A stretch of DNA of 64,000 bases from Chitinophaga pinensis (lineage in GTDB: Bacteria > Bacteroidota > Bacteroidia > Chitinophagales > UBA10324). Shown piece by piece: positions 47,752 through 59,400 of this stretch. The stretch's first letter is position 1. Every line of letters begins with the position of its first letter. Location: NCBI GenBank assembly GCA_945903305.1, contig CAMDOA010000006.1:1-64000 (forward strand), written 5' to 3'. A program made the translations under genes and the position numbers. A model generated the notes under the pieces. That model was not told where the DNA came from and ran no database searches. It saw only the letters and a list, made by a program, of their open reading frames with translations.

Positions 47752-50307
47752 ATGAATAAGGAAAATTATTTATTGAAAGGACTTTCAGATTCAGAAGTTG
47801 AATGGCGGGTGAAGCGCCATGGATTCAATGAATTAAAAACTGCAAAACCGAAACCTGTTTTCAGAATTGTGTTGGAAGTTATAAGGGAACCTATGTTTCT
47901 TTTACTAGTAGCATGTGGTGCATTGTATATTTTTCTCGGAGATACAGGAGAAGGAATTATGCTGATGGCATCAGTAATCATCATCATCATCATTACTTTT
48001 TATCAGGAGCGAAGAAGCGAGCGTGCGTTAGATGCCTTAAAAGAATTATCAAGTCCGCGTGCATTGGTTATTCGAAACGGAGTAGAAAAAAGAATTGCCG
48101 GAAGAGAGTTAGTAGTGGATGATTTAATTATGTTGCAGGAAGGTGACCGCATTCCTGCTGATGCCATTGTGCTGGAGTCGCTCAATCTCAGGATTGATGA
48201 ATCCTTATTAACCGGCGAATCAGTATCAGTTCATAAATCAAAATGGAATGGCAGTGATGAATTCGTTTTTCCTTCGGGAGATAATTCAGCATTTGTTTAT
48301 TCTGCAACCATGATTGTCCAGGGCCATGGCATTGCAAAAGTTGTGGCAACAGGCACAAAAACTCAATTGGGAAAAATTGGAAAATCGTTAGAATCAGTTG
48401 AGCAAGAAAAAACTTTGCTTCAAAAGGAAACTGCAAGCATTGTAAAAATATTTTCAATCGTCGGCTTTTTCACCTGCATCTTATTAATTGTTGTTTATGG
48501 ATTTACCCGCGGCGATTGGCTGAATGGAATTTTATCAGGTCTTTCGCTCGCCATGGCGTTACTGCCCGAAGAGATTGCCGTGGTACTAACCATTTTTATG
48601 GCGGTAGGTGCATGGCGCATCTCAAAGAAAAAAGTTTTAACCAGAAAACCTTCAGCTATTGAAACATTAGGCTCTGTTACCGTTTTGTGTGCGGATAAAA
48701 CCGGAACACTTACTGAAAATAAAATGCGTTTGAAAAAACTTTTTGCGAATGGACAGTTTATTGAAGTGAATGAATCAACCAATCCGGAACTAGAAGAAAA
48801 TTTTCATTCGTTGATTGAGTACTCCATTTTAGCAAGTCAGAAAAATCCATTTGACCCGATGGAAAAAGCTATTTTAAAATTGGGTGAAATAAAACTTTCA
48901 AAAACCGAACACCTGCACAGCGATTGGCAATTGCTAAAAGAGTATCCGTTGTCGTCTGAGTTGCTTGCAATGTCGCATGTGTTTCATGAACCTGAAAAGA
49001 ATGAATATTTAATTGCGGCAAAGGGTTCGCCCGAAGCTATTTTGCAATTGTGCCATTTGAATGAAGCGGATGAAGCAGTATTGAAAAAAAATATTTCGCA
49101 ACTCGCATCAGAAGGTTATCGTGTACTCGGAGTTGCAAAATCAAAAACACATTCCGAAAAATTTCCGGATGAGCAGCTTGCTTTTCATTTTGAATTTCTA
49201 GGATTGCTCGGATTGGAAGATCCGTTGCGCGAATCGGTAGTTGAAGATTTGAAATCATGCTATGATGCAGGTGTGCGTGTAATTATGATTACAGGTGATT
49301 ATCCGGCAACAGCGCAAAACATCGCACAACAAATGGGATTAAAAAATCCGGAAGAAATAGTAACCGGTAAAGAGCTGAATGAAATGAATGAGTTGATGCT
49401 TCGTGAAAAAATCAGAACCGCCAACATTTTTGCTCGTGTGGTTCCCGAACAAAAACTAATGATTGTAAATGCGCTAAAAGAAAACGGAGAAATTGTGGCG
49501 ATGACCGGCGATGGCGTGAATGATGCACCAGCTTTAAAAGCCGCTCACATTGGAATTGCAATGGGACAGCGCGGAACAGATGTGGCACGCGAAGCATCAT
49601 CACTTGTTTTACTAGATGATCAGTTTTCATCCATCATTGCAGCTATCAGATTAGGACGACGGATTTACGACAACATGCAAAAAGCAATGGGGTATATTTT
49701 TTCCGTGCACTTTCCGATTGCAGGACTGACTTTGATTCCTGTATTTTTTATGGGTATGCCGGTGATTATGTTTCCGTTGCACATTGCATTTCTGGAACTA
49801 ATAATTGACCCTGCGAGTACTTTGATTTTTGAAGGAGAGGAAGAAGAAAAAAACATTATGAATCGACAACCAAGGAAAGTGAACGAAAAAGTTTTTGGGA
49901 TTCGCAGAATTATAATCAGCACTATTCAGGGCGCATTTGTGTTGGCGATTTCATTGGTAGTTTATTTCATTGCTATTAAAATGCAACGACCAACCGACGA
50001 AGTTCGCGCACTGACCTTCACAACATTAATATTTTCAAATCTCGGATTGATATTAATTAACCGCTCGTGGACACGAACTATTCTCGAAACATTTAAGGAA
50101 AATAATAAGTCGGTTAAATGGGTTATAGGTGGTGGTTTAATTTTTCTATCCGTTGTATTATATGTTCCATTTGTGCGTGGATTTTTCCACTTTAGTTTTT
50201 TGCATTTAAATGACATACTTATTTGCCTGTCTGCTGGAGCTATCAGCATTCTTTGGTTTGAGGTATTTAAAATTTTACGACGGAAATACAAGTATATTAA
50301 TCATTGA
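47752..50307 (+). CDS. P-type cation-transporting ATPase (P2-like)
   Basis: 851-aa; CADKTGTLTENKM phosphorylation site, IDESLLTGESVSVHK, MTGDGVNDAPALKAAHIGIAMG; M4 ALLPEEIAVVLTIF. Confidence 0.95.
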   Translation: MNKENYLLKGLSDSEVEWRVKRHGFNELKTAKPKPVFRIVLEVIREPMFLLLVACGALYIFLGDTGEGIMLMASVIIIIIITFYQERRSERALDALKELSSPRALVIRNGVEKRIAGRELVVDDLIMLQEGDRIPADAIVLESLNLRIDESLLTGESVSVHKSKWNGSDEFVFPSGDNSAFVYSATMIVQGHGIAKVVATGTKTQLGKIGKSLESVEQEKTLLQKETASIVKIFSIVGFFTCILLIVVYGFTRGDWLNGILSGLSLAMALLPEEIAVVLTIFMAVGAWRISKKKVLTRKPSAIETLGSVTVLCADKTGTLTENKMRLKKLFANGQFIEVNESTNPELEENFHSLIEYSILASQKNPFDPMEKAILKLGEIKLSKTEHLHSDWQLLKEYPLSSELLAMSHVFHEPEKNEYLIAAKGSPEAILQLCHLNEADEAVLKKNISQLASEGYRVLGVAKSKTHSEKFPDEQLAFHFEFLGLLGLEDPLRESVVEDLKSCYDAGVRVIMITGDYPATAQNIAQQMGLKNPEEIVTGKELNEMNELMLREKIRTANIFARVVPEQKLMIVNALKENGEIVAMTGDGVNDAPALKAAHIGIAMGQRGTDVAREASSLVLLDDQFSSIIAAIRLGRRIYDNMQKAMGYIFSVHFPIAGLTLIPVFFMGMPVIMFPLHIAFLELIIDPASTLIFEGEEEEKNIMNRQPRKVNEKVFGIRRIIISTIQGAFVLAISLVVYFIAIKMQRPTDEVRALTFTTLIFSNLGLILINRSWTRTILETFKENNKSVKWVIGGGLIFLSVVLYVPFVRGFFHFSFLHLNDILICLSAGAISILWFEVFKILRRKYKYINH

Positions 50308-50353
50308 TATAAAAAATTCAACATTCTAAATTGCATCAGATAATTCAAATGAT

Positions 50354-51439
50354 ATGAGCGAAGATTTAGTAGAATATGGAAAAAAGGAGTCGCGAAGTAT
50401 TTCAATACTAACTATTCTTCAATACACGGTTTTAATATCTGTGATTCTATATTTTGGAAAAACATTATTTATTCCATTAAGCATTTCAATGCTCATCAGT
50501 TTTATTTTATTTCCGATATGCAAGTGGTTTGAAAGAAAAGGAACCGGTAAAAGTTTAGCCATTGCGCTGTCTTTGCTTCTGACAACAATATTGCTGTCTG
50601 CAATAGTTGGATTATTTCTCTGGCAGATAAGTTCGTTTACTGCGGAATGGCAAAGTGTGAAAATGAAAATAGTTGAAGCCGTAAATCAATTGAGTTTATT
50701 TATTGCTGAGCAATTAAACCTCAGTTCCGAACAACAAAAAAACTGGATGAAAAGTATTGCAGATAATTCAGGAGGAAATATTCTTCCGTTCCTCAGTTCG
50801 ACTGTTTATTCTCTTTCAGTCACTTTTGTTTTAGTCATTCTCATTCCGGTTTTCTCTGCGCTCATTTTGTATCACCGTAATTTATTTGTTCATGTACTGC
50901 ATGGAATTTTTCCGAATGAAAAAATAGAAACCATTCGTGAAATTCTGAACGAAACTGTTCAATCATATTACAACTTTATAAAAGGAATGCTGCTTGTATA
51001 CTTGATAGTTGGAACATTAAACAGCATTGGACTTTTAATTCTCGGAGTACCGCATGCCATTCTGTTTGGATTTATTGCATCCATCTTAACTTTCATTCCT
51101 TATGTAGGAATCATGGTAGCATCGTTATTACCAATTTCAGTTGCATGGATTACATTCAGTTCCATCTGGTATCCGGTTGGGGTAATAGCCATCTTCGCTT
51201 TTGTTCAATACTTAGAAGCGAATATCATTTTCCCGTTTGCCGTCAGTAGCCGTCTGAACATTAATACACTGGTTACTTTGGTCATGATTTTTATTGGAGG
51301 AATATTGTGGGGAGCAGCCGGTATGATTCTTTTTATTCCATTCATCGGCATTATAAAAATGATAGCTGACCGGACGGAAAGTTTAAAAACACTGGCCCTC
51401 TTGTTGGGAACAAGTGAAAAGAAATCTATATCAAAATAA
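50354..51439 (+). CDS. AI-2E/PerM family permease
   Basis: 361-aa; polytopic; GVPHAILFGFIASILTFIPYVGIMVASLLP motif and GGILWGAAGMILFIPFIGIIKM. Confidence 0.92.
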   Translation: MSEDLVEYGKKESRSISILTILQYTVLISVILYFGKTLFIPLSISMLISFILFPICKWFERKGTGKSLAIALSLLLTTILLSAIVGLFLWQISSFTAEWQSVKMKIVEAVNQLSLFIAEQLNLSSEQQKNWMKSIADNSGGNILPFLSSTVYSLSVTFVLVILIPVFSALILYHRNLFVHVLHGIFPNEKIETIREILNETVQSYYNFIKGMLLVYLIVGTLNSIGLLILGVPHAILFGFIASILTFIPYVGIMVASLLPISVAWITFSSIWYPVGVIAIFAFVQYLEANIIFPFAVSSRLNINTLVTLVMIFIGGILWGAAGMILFIPFIGIIKMIADRTESLKTLALLLGTSEKKSISK

Positions 51440-51486
51440 AGGACACAATTCAAATGCTGAAAAAAGAAATATAAATTATACAATCT

Positions 51487-54400
51487 TCACCTGATCAGAG
51501 TTACATCTCCTTTCAGAATATATTTTTCGCCGCTCAGCATTTCAACTTCAGCAACATAAACAAAAACATTAGTGTTTTCCTTCATTCCAAGAAATGTTCC
51601 ATCCCAGCCAATTGAATAATCTTTGGTTTGAAAAACCATTTCGCCTATCCGGTCATAAACACGAAAGTCGAGTGAGGAGATTCCGACTCCATAAATCATT
51701 AAAAAATCATTCGCACCATCATTGTTGGGTGTAAATGCTGACGGTATCCAGGGCTTGGGTTCGCCCTCAATAATTATCATCGGACTTCGTGCAGTATCCC
51801 TGCAACCATTATCAGCAATAGCGGTGAGTATCACATAATATTCTCCCATCTCTTCAAAACTATGCGTAGTGTTGAATGAAGTATCAAAAGTTTGATCACC
51901 AAAATTCCAATTGTAAGCAGTTGCTCCACTCGAAATATTTATGAAGTTGAAAAGATTATTGCTATACATCATATTTCCCGGAGCAGGCGGATCCATATAA
52001 AAATTAGCTGTAGGGCCAGGTAAAGATGTAACTGCCGAAAGCTGAGTTACTGAATCAGCGCAACCACTTGCATTAGCAGTTATCATCAGCACATCATAAA
52101 TTCCTGCCATGTAATTATGCTGAATAGAATTTCCAGTGCCGGTTGTTCCATCACCAAAATTCCAGATAGCCGTTACTCCGTTAGAACTTGTATTTTGAAA
52201 CAAAACTTTGAGCGGCTCACAACCAGTGGATGGAATTATAGTGAACGATGCAATGGGTGTTGCATCAAATGTGAGAGATGCTGTTGCAGTTGCTGAGCAA
52301 CCATTGGCATCAGTTCCGGTAACACTATAAATTGTAGTTGAAGTTAAAGATGCAATCACATTCGCACCAATGTTTGTATTTAATCCGGATGCGGGTGACC
52401 ATGAATAAGATGCAGCACCATTAGCAGTAATTGAAACTGTTTCACCCGTACAAAATGAAGTGATAGCTGGATTGACCGTTACAACCGGAAGTGGAAAAAC
52501 AGTTACAACTGCAGTTGCGGTATTTGTACAACCATTCACATCAGTTCCCAAAACAGTATAAGTAGTATTTATTGCCGGGGATGCTGTTGGGTTTGAAATA
52601 ATATTTGAACTCAAACCTGTATTCGGCAACCACGAATAATTTGATGCGCCTGTTGCTGATATATTTCCTGACTGTCCGGAGCAAATACTTGTTCCGGTGG
52701 CATTCACAATGGGTAAAGCATTAACTGTAATTACAATGCTTGCAGTTCCGCTGCACCCTGTATTATCAATTCCGGTTACGATGTAAGTTGTTGTTGAATT
52801 GGGTTGCGCTGTTACACTTGCATTGGTTGAATTATTCAAACCGGTTGCTGGCGACCAGGAATATGTTATTCCGCCATTAGCAGTAATTACAGTAGTAGCG
52901 CCAGTGCAAATGGAATTACTCACAGCTGCTACATTGATGTTTGCCGCTGATGTAACCGCTGTTTGTTGTGTTGATGTATTGTTGCATCCATTCGCATCAG
53001 TATAACTGTAAGTTATAGTGTAAGGTCCTCCTGCTCCGGCAACAGCTGGATCATAAGTGTTTCCGACAATTCCGATTCCAGAAAAAATTCCTCCCGCAGG
53101 ATTTCCAACTAAATTATTTACAGGAGAAGAAAAACAATTTGTTGTACTCAATCCGTTGAACGAAACTGTTGGTAAAGGATTTACAGTTACAACTACTTGC
53201 GCGGTGCCACTGCAGTTTTGCCCTGAAGTTCCGGTTACTGTGTAAGTAATTGTGACAGCAGGTGAAGCTACCGGATTTGGAATTGCATTATTTGTTAATG
53301 CTGTTGCCGGATTCCATGAATAGGAATTTGCACCGCTTGCAGTGAGCTGCACATTTCCTCCCGTGCATATTGATGGAGCTACAGGAATAATATTTATTAC
53401 AGGAACAGAATTTACAGTTACAATAGTTGATGCGCTTGCCGAACAGCCATTGGCTGCAGTGCCGGTAACGCTATAAGTTGTTGTTGCATTTGGCGAAGCA
53501 GAAACACTTGCATTAGTTGAATTAGATAATCCAGAAGAAGGCGACCATGAATAAGTACTTGCCCCGCTTGCAGAAATATTTACCGAACCACCAATACAAA
53601 TTACAGAATTAACGGGCAGAATATTTATGGTTGGAAGAGGAAGCACACTCACCACAACTGTCGCCTGATCAGAACAACCAACGCCCGAAGTTCCAACAAC
53701 AGTGTAAGTAGTATTTACAATTGGAGATGCAGTTACCGTTGTTCCGGTTGAATTAGTTAATGAAGCAGATGGCGACCAGGTATAACTTACCGCACCATTT
53801 ACATTCAATGCTACATTTTGTCCCGAACATACCGAAGCCGGTGATGGATTAATTACAACAACAGGAAATGGATTTACAGTAACAACAACCGTATTTGTAT
53901 TACTGCATCCGTTTGCAGTTGTTCCAACTACAGTGTAAGTGGTGGTTGCATTTGGCGAGGCAGTTACTGAAACAGTATTTGTTCCACTAAGCCCAAGTGC
54001 CGGTGACCATGTATAATTTGTGGCGCCGCTTGCTATCAATAAAATATTTTGTCCGGTACAAATTGCAGCAGGACTTGGATTGATAGAAACTGTTGCACCC
54101 AAAGTCACATTAACATTGATTGAAGTAATTGCAGAAACACATGTGCCTTGTATAACCTGAAGTGTTACAGATTGAACTCCTGTTGTATTCCATGTAACCT
54201 GGTAAGGACCACTACCTGTTCCTGATATAACAGTTCCGCTTCCGAAATTCCAATTGAAAACTGCTCCGGCACATGATGTTCCGCTGTATGTTATGGTTGC
54301 TGTTTGTCCCGAACATATTGGATTTGGATTAACGGTAAACACTGAAGTTGGTACCGGAACTACCGTAACCTGAGCAGTTGAGGTTGCTCCAACACAGCCA

Positions 54401-56346
54401 ACAGCAGTAGGCGTAATAGTATAAGTCACATTTACTGAAGGGCATATTGCGTTTCCGAGTGTTGCTGAAATGTTTCCAACACCCGAAGTTCCATTAGAGC
54501 CGTTCCACGAATAAGTTGTTCCGGCAACGCATGATGTGAGTGCAATATTCATTGGCGTATTAGAACAAACAGTTTGGGTTGCTGGTGTGGCAATTGCATC
54601 GGGCACCGGTTTTACTGTAACCGTTTTTGCAATTAGTCCTGCCACTATTGTTCCGCAAGCATCCGTAATTACAGGAGGAGGAACAGATAAAAGATTTGTG
54701 GCGCCACAAGTTGTTGGGCACCCCGGAATAATCAGATTAATATTTCCGGAGCCGCTGCTCGTGCATGGATTAGCGCCCGCATTATATATTCCAAAATTTA
54801 CTGAAGATGCTGACCAAGGATGAGTCATAGTATAAGGTGCTACTCCTGAATTTGCTGTTGCACTGATAGTTAGATTGCAACTGTTTGCACAAAGTGTAGT
54901 TGGATTAACAGACCACATTGCATTCGATGATTCTAATGTTCGGCCAACAACATGCGCGCTGAATGGAGCAATAGTAACCGGGTTGTAATAAATATAAGTT
55001 GTGTTACATCCGCTGCCACCAAAATCGCGAAGCAGATGCAAGACCAATGCAATATTTTGTGCAGCACACGATGGAGCAAAACAACACGATAGTGTTTGTT
55101 TCATATCCTGATTTATCAGAGTTGCAGTACCTGATATATTGCCCCCGGGTGGAGCAACCGTCCAATAGAAAGCCGGATTTGCAGGGTCTCTTCCACAGGT
55201 GGTTGTAAAATACATGTACCCATCCGACATCCAGCTTCCGTTTGCCGGATTAGCATAATAACTTGCTGTAACAAAAAAATTAGTGATGGTAATATTTGCC
55301 GGAATAGAAACATTGATGGTGGCTGATGAAGCTGCCGGAAACCAACACGAAGGAATCATCCCTCCTGACCAGGTAACAGTGGGGCCTGTTACAATTGGGT
55401 CAATGGTAATTGGAAAAACCCGTTGTGGATTTTTTAACCAATCTGCAGGAACAATAATTTCTAAAATGTATTTACCAATCGCTTCTGTCAAACGATAAGT
55501 TCCAACCAAAAAAGAATTTTCACGCTTTAGCGGGTCAGTGTTTGAATCATAAAAAACCGGAGTTCTGAATCTTGCTTTTTCATTTTGGTCAGCATCATAT
55601 ACTACCAATTCTCCCATCCAATTTCCATTGTGTACTTCTCCTTTTTGTAAATCTTTTTTAATAGTGAATCCTTCGGGTAAATTAATTTCTTCCGAAATAA
55701 TTAAATCCGTATTTCCAACTACTGCATTTGCATTTTGAATAATGTAGTCCGATTCAATTTCGTTTTTTCGGAAAACAATTTTTTTATCAATACCGGGAAA
55801 TGCTGAATGAATGTACATTCCATTATCGCCAACCGAATAGTTGTTCGAAGAAATGGGTACTCCGTTAATTTTTGAATTGATATTGAATTTTAATTTCGAA
55901 AAATTACCCAACGAAATTTCTGTGCAACCATCCGGAAGTAAAAAAGTCGGATTAAGTTGATGCATGGCTGCCCAACCATTTTTTGTTGGACTTAAACGCG
56001 GATCAATCGCGTGCCACCATCCATCTTTAAAATAATTTATTTCATCAGCAGCATATTGATAAATCGAATCTCCATTGGAAGAAATATAGGTTCGGGTAGT
56101 GGAAGTTCTTTTTTGAATCAGCTCAAACCAATTCAAACTATCGTTAAAACAAATTCCAAAATCAGGGTTTGATTGATAGAATTCAGGAGTGATTTGTTTG
56201 AGAATATCAGTCCGATCATAGTTTTTAAATTGGTGAAATTGAGTAAGATTATATTCAACAACATTCAAATCATTTTGTGCCGTCAATACAAAAATATTGC
56301 TGCACAAAAAAATCAGAGTGAATAAAATTTTTTTATTGAACCACAT
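51487..56346 (-). CDS. Giant secreted protein with seven ~77-aa repeats, PKD-like domains and gliding-motility-associated (T9SS type B-like) C-terminus
   Basis: 1619-aa; repeats like INPSP..ICSGQNV.LTASGA..Y.WSP..GL..ST...V.ASP..TTTYTV.GT...GCS..A.VVVTVNPLP; C-terminus WIPSAFTPNNDGANDFLMIYG...MLSGEKYILKGDVTLIR. Confidence 0.92.
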   Translation of the reverse strand: MWFNKKILFTLIFLCSNIFVLTAQNDLNVVEYNLTQFHQFKNYDRTDILKQITPEFYQSNPDFGICFNDSLNWFELIQKRTSTTRTYISSNGDSIYQYAADEINYFKDGWWHAIDPRLSPTKNGWAAMHQLNPTFLLPDGCTEISLGNFSKLKFNINSKINGVPISSNNYSVGDNGMYIHSAFPGIDKKIVFRKNEIESDYIIQNANAVVGNTDLIISEEINLPEGFTIKKDLQKGEVHNGNWMGELVVYDADQNEKARFRTPVFYDSNTDPLKRENSFLVGTYRLTEAIGKYILEIIVPADWLKNPQRVFPITIDPIVTGPTVTWSGGMIPSCWFPAASSATINVSIPANITITNFFVTASYYANPANGSWMSDGYMYFTTTCGRDPANPAFYWTVAPPGGNISGTATLINQDMKQTLSCCFAPSCAAQNIALVLHLLRDFGGSGCNTTYIYYNPVTIAPFSAHVVGRTLESSNAMWSVNPTTLCANSCNLTISATANSGVAPYTMTHPWSASSVNFGIYNAGANPCTSSGSGNINLIIPGCPTTCGATNLLSVPPPVITDACGTIVAGLIAKTVTVKPVPDAIATPATQTVCSNTPMNIALTSCVAGTTYSWNGSNGTSGVGNISATLGNAICPSVNVTYTITPTAVGCVGATSTAQVTVVPVPTSVFTVNPNPICSGQTATITYSGTSCAGAVFNWNFGSGTVISGTGSGPYQVTWNTTGVQSVTLQVIQGTCVSAITSINVNVTLGATVSINPSPAAICTGQNILLIASGATNYTWSPALGLSGTNTVSVTASPNATTTYTVVGTTANGCSNTNTVVVTVNPFPVVVINPSPASVCSGQNVALNVNGAVSYTWSPSASLTNSTGTTVTASPIVNTTYTVVGTSGVGCSDQATVVVSVLPLPTINILPVNSVICIGGSVNISASGASTYSWSPSSGLSNSTNASVSASPNATTTYSVTGTAANGCSASASTIVTVNSVPVINIIPVAPSICTGGNVQLTASGANSYSWNPATALTNNAIPNPVASPAVTITYTVTGTSGQNCSGTAQVVVTVNPLPTVSFNGLSTTNCFSSPVNNLVGNPAGGIFSGIGIVGNTYDPAVAGAGGPYTITYSYTDANGCNNTSTQQTAVTSAANINVAAVSNSICTGATTVITANGGITYSWSPATGLNNSTNASVTAQPNSTTTYIVTGIDNTGCSGTASIVITVNALPIVNATGTSICSGQSGNISATGASNYSWLPNTGLSSNIISNPTASPAINTTYTVLGTDVNGCTNTATAVVTVFPLPVVTVNPAITSFCTGETVSITANGAASYSWSPASGLNTNIGANVIASLTSTTIYSVTGTDANGCSATATASLTFDATPIASFTIIPSTGCEPLKVLFQNTSSNGVTAIWNFGDGTTGTGNSIQHNYMAGIYDVLMITANASGCADSVTQLSAVTSLPGPTANFYMDPPAPGNMMYSNNLFNFINISSGATAYNWNFGDQTFDTSFNTTHSFEEMGEYYVILTAIADNGCRDTARSPMIIIEGEPKPWIPSAFTPNNDGANDFLMIYGVGISSLDFRVYDRIGEMVFQTKDYSIGWDGTFLGMKENTNVFVYVAEVEMLSGEKYILKGDVTLIR

Positions 56347-56473
56347 TGGTTTTATCGTGGTGGAAAAATACTAATATCTTTTTGTCAATAGAAATTCTAT
56401 GGTTTAAAGGCTTACTCATTCAAGAAAAAAAATTCAGAAATGTGATTTATACAAAACACGGCTTTATAACCGT

Positions 56474-59400
56474 TTATCTGATCAGCGTTACATCACCTTT
56501 CAGAAGATATTTTTCGCCGCTCAGCATTTCCACTTCGGCAACATATACATAAACATCCGTGGATGATTTCAGGCCATGAAAATTTCCATCCCAACCAACT
56601 GAGTAATCTTTTGTTTGAAAAACCAGTTCGCCCCACCGATCAAATACTTTGAAATCAAGTGTGGCAATGGCAATTCCATAAATCATAAACAAATCATTGG
56701 CACCATCATTATTCGGAGTAAAAGCAGATGGTATCCATGGCTTGGGTTCGCCTTCAATAATAATGATCGGACTGTGTGCGGTATCGCTGCAACCATTGGA
56801 AGCAAATGCGGTGAGCACTACATAAAATTCTCCGGGCTCACCAAAACTGTGTGTGGTATTGAATGATGTATCAGAAGTATTGTCGCCGAAATTCCAATTG
56901 TAAGTTATTGCTCCCGAAGATGTGTTTGTGAAATTGAAAAGATTATCGGTGTAAGGAAAATTTCCCGGAGCTGGTGGATTCATATTGAAATAAGCTGTTG
57001 GTGTAGGAAGAACTGTTACCGCAGCATTTTGAATTGAAGTATCAGCACAACCGCTTGCGTTAAATGCAATCATTATCACATCATAAGTTCCAGCGAAATA
57101 ATTATGCTGAATTAAATTTCCATTTCCACTGCTTCCATCTCCAAAACTCCACGCAGCAGTTACACCATTGAAACTTGTGTTTTCAAATTGAACAATCAAA
57201 GGTTCGCAGCCATTATTCAGAAAAACACTATACGAAGCAATCGGAAACGGGTCGAGAGTAAGTGTTGAATATGCAGTTGCCGAACAACCGTTTGCATCGG
57301 TACCGGTTACAGAATATCCTATGGCGTTAGCTGGTGTTGCAGTTACAATTGCAGTATTGTTTGTATTCAATCCGGTTGAAGGTGACCATAAATAATTTAC
57401 TGCTCCTGATGCAGTTAATACCACACTCGCACCCGGACAAAACATTGATGATGTTGAATTAACTGTTACAATGGGAAGCGGATTAACAAAAATATCGGTG
57501 TAAGCGGAAGTTGAGCAGCCATTCGCATCAGTACCTATCACCGTATAAATAGTTGATGCAACAGGTGTGGCAATCGGATTTGAAATGTTATTACTGTTTA
57601 ATGTAGCCGCAGGAGTCCATAAATAAGAATTAGCTCCGATCGCATTTAATTGAATGTTTTCTCCAAAACAAATTGTTGCCACGCCCGGATTTATTGTGAC
57701 TATCGGCAATGTATTAACAGTAATTATGGTTGATGAAGCAGCGGTGCAACCATTCGTACCTGTTCCAATAACCGAATAATTGGTTGTAGAATCCGGGGAA
57801 GCATTTACAGTTGCGCTTGTTGAATTATTTAATCCGGATGAAGGTGACCACACATATGATGCGGCACCACTTGATGTAACACTCACACTGGCGCCACTGC
57901 AAATTGTTGGGTTGGAGGGTAGAATATTTATTGTTAGATTTGGAAGCACATTTACAGCTACAGTTGTTTGAGCAGAACAACCAACCCCCGAGGTTCCAAT
58001 AAGCGTGTAAGTTGTATTTGTTAATGGCGATGCAGTAACTGAAACGCTTGTTGAATTATTTAATCCTGTTGATGGAGACCATGAATAGGTACTGCCGCCG
58101 CTTGCATTCAGCACCACACTATCACCCGAGCATATTGAAGGAGCAATTGGAATAACGGCAATAACCGGAAGCGGATTTACAGTTACAACAACTGTGTTTG
58201 TATTGGTACACCCATTTATATCGGTTGCAAAAACACTGTATGTTGATGTAACCGTTGGTGTTGCAGTTACAATGGCAACATTGGTGGCACTTAACGCAAT
58301 TGATGGAGACCAAGAATAAATATTTGCGCCACTTGTTGTGATTAAAATATTTCCACCGATACAAATAGATGGAGCTACCGGATTGAAACTGATTGTTGGT
58401 TGCGGATTTACAATAATAATTGTTGTATCAAAGCCATTGCAACCGGCAGCATTGGTTCCGGTTAAAACATAGGTGGTGGTAACTGATGGTGCAGCCATTA
58501 CTAAACTTCCGGTTGAAATATTTAATCCTGATGAAGGCGACCATGAGTATGTGTTGGCACCGCTCCCTGTAAGTAGAACACTATCGCCTGCACAAATTGT
58601 TGATGCAGCAGGTGAACTGTTTACAGTGGTAAGAGCGCTAATTGTTATTGCAGCAGTTGCAGTACCGGTGCATCCATTTGTGGTTCCTGTTATTGTATAA
58701 GTTGTGCTTACCTGTGGCGAAGCAGTTACCGTTGTTCCTGTTGATGCAGTTAAATTAATTGTAGGTGACCATGTATAAGTGGCAGCACCATTTGCTGTAA
58801 GTGCTACTGATTGTCCTGCACATATTACAGATGGAAATGGAGCTATTGTAACGGTTGGCCCTGTAGTAATTATAACCTGATGAACTATGGTATCAGAACA
58901 GGTTCCGTTGCTTACAATTAATTGTGCATTGTAAATTCCGCCGTTCGCATAAATATGTGATGGATTTTGAACCGTAGAAATTCCACCATCACCAAACTCC
59001 CAACTGTATGTAACGCCAACGCCTTTTGACGAACAGTTTGTAAACTGAACAGGCATTCCTGCACAAGCCGTTGTGTTTGTAAAAGCTGCAACCATTCCAA
59101 GTTGTGATGTTCCGCCAAATGACAGAGTAAATCCACTTGTTGAGGCCGCACTAAATCTGTTTATTAAAAGCGCATAGGTTTGATTTAAATTAATATTTAT
59201 AGCACCACTACATCCGGCGCCATTTGCGCAACCTATTCCAGTCGTTCCGTTTCCACCGGGCAATGCGTAATTACAGGAAACCAATGTCCCTAAATTACAA
59301 ACACCCGGTCCGGAACATGTAATATTATAGAGGGCAAAATCAAAATCGGTTCCTGAAATTAATGGTATGCAACTGAATGTGAAAGTGCCGCTTTGTGTAC

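Noticed and set aside
47913-48122. ORF with a HHHHHH stretch
   Set aside because: Out-of-frame reading of the P-type ATPase gene; the His run comes from ATCATCATC coding for an Ile-rich TM helix.
52799-54823. Plus-strand ORFs of 62-95 aa (52799, 53057, 54536) inside the giant gliding-associated gene
   Set aside because: They are antisense shadows of the repeat-rich minus-strand coding frame (codon bias keeps the opposite frame open); no start-region signals and no independent support.
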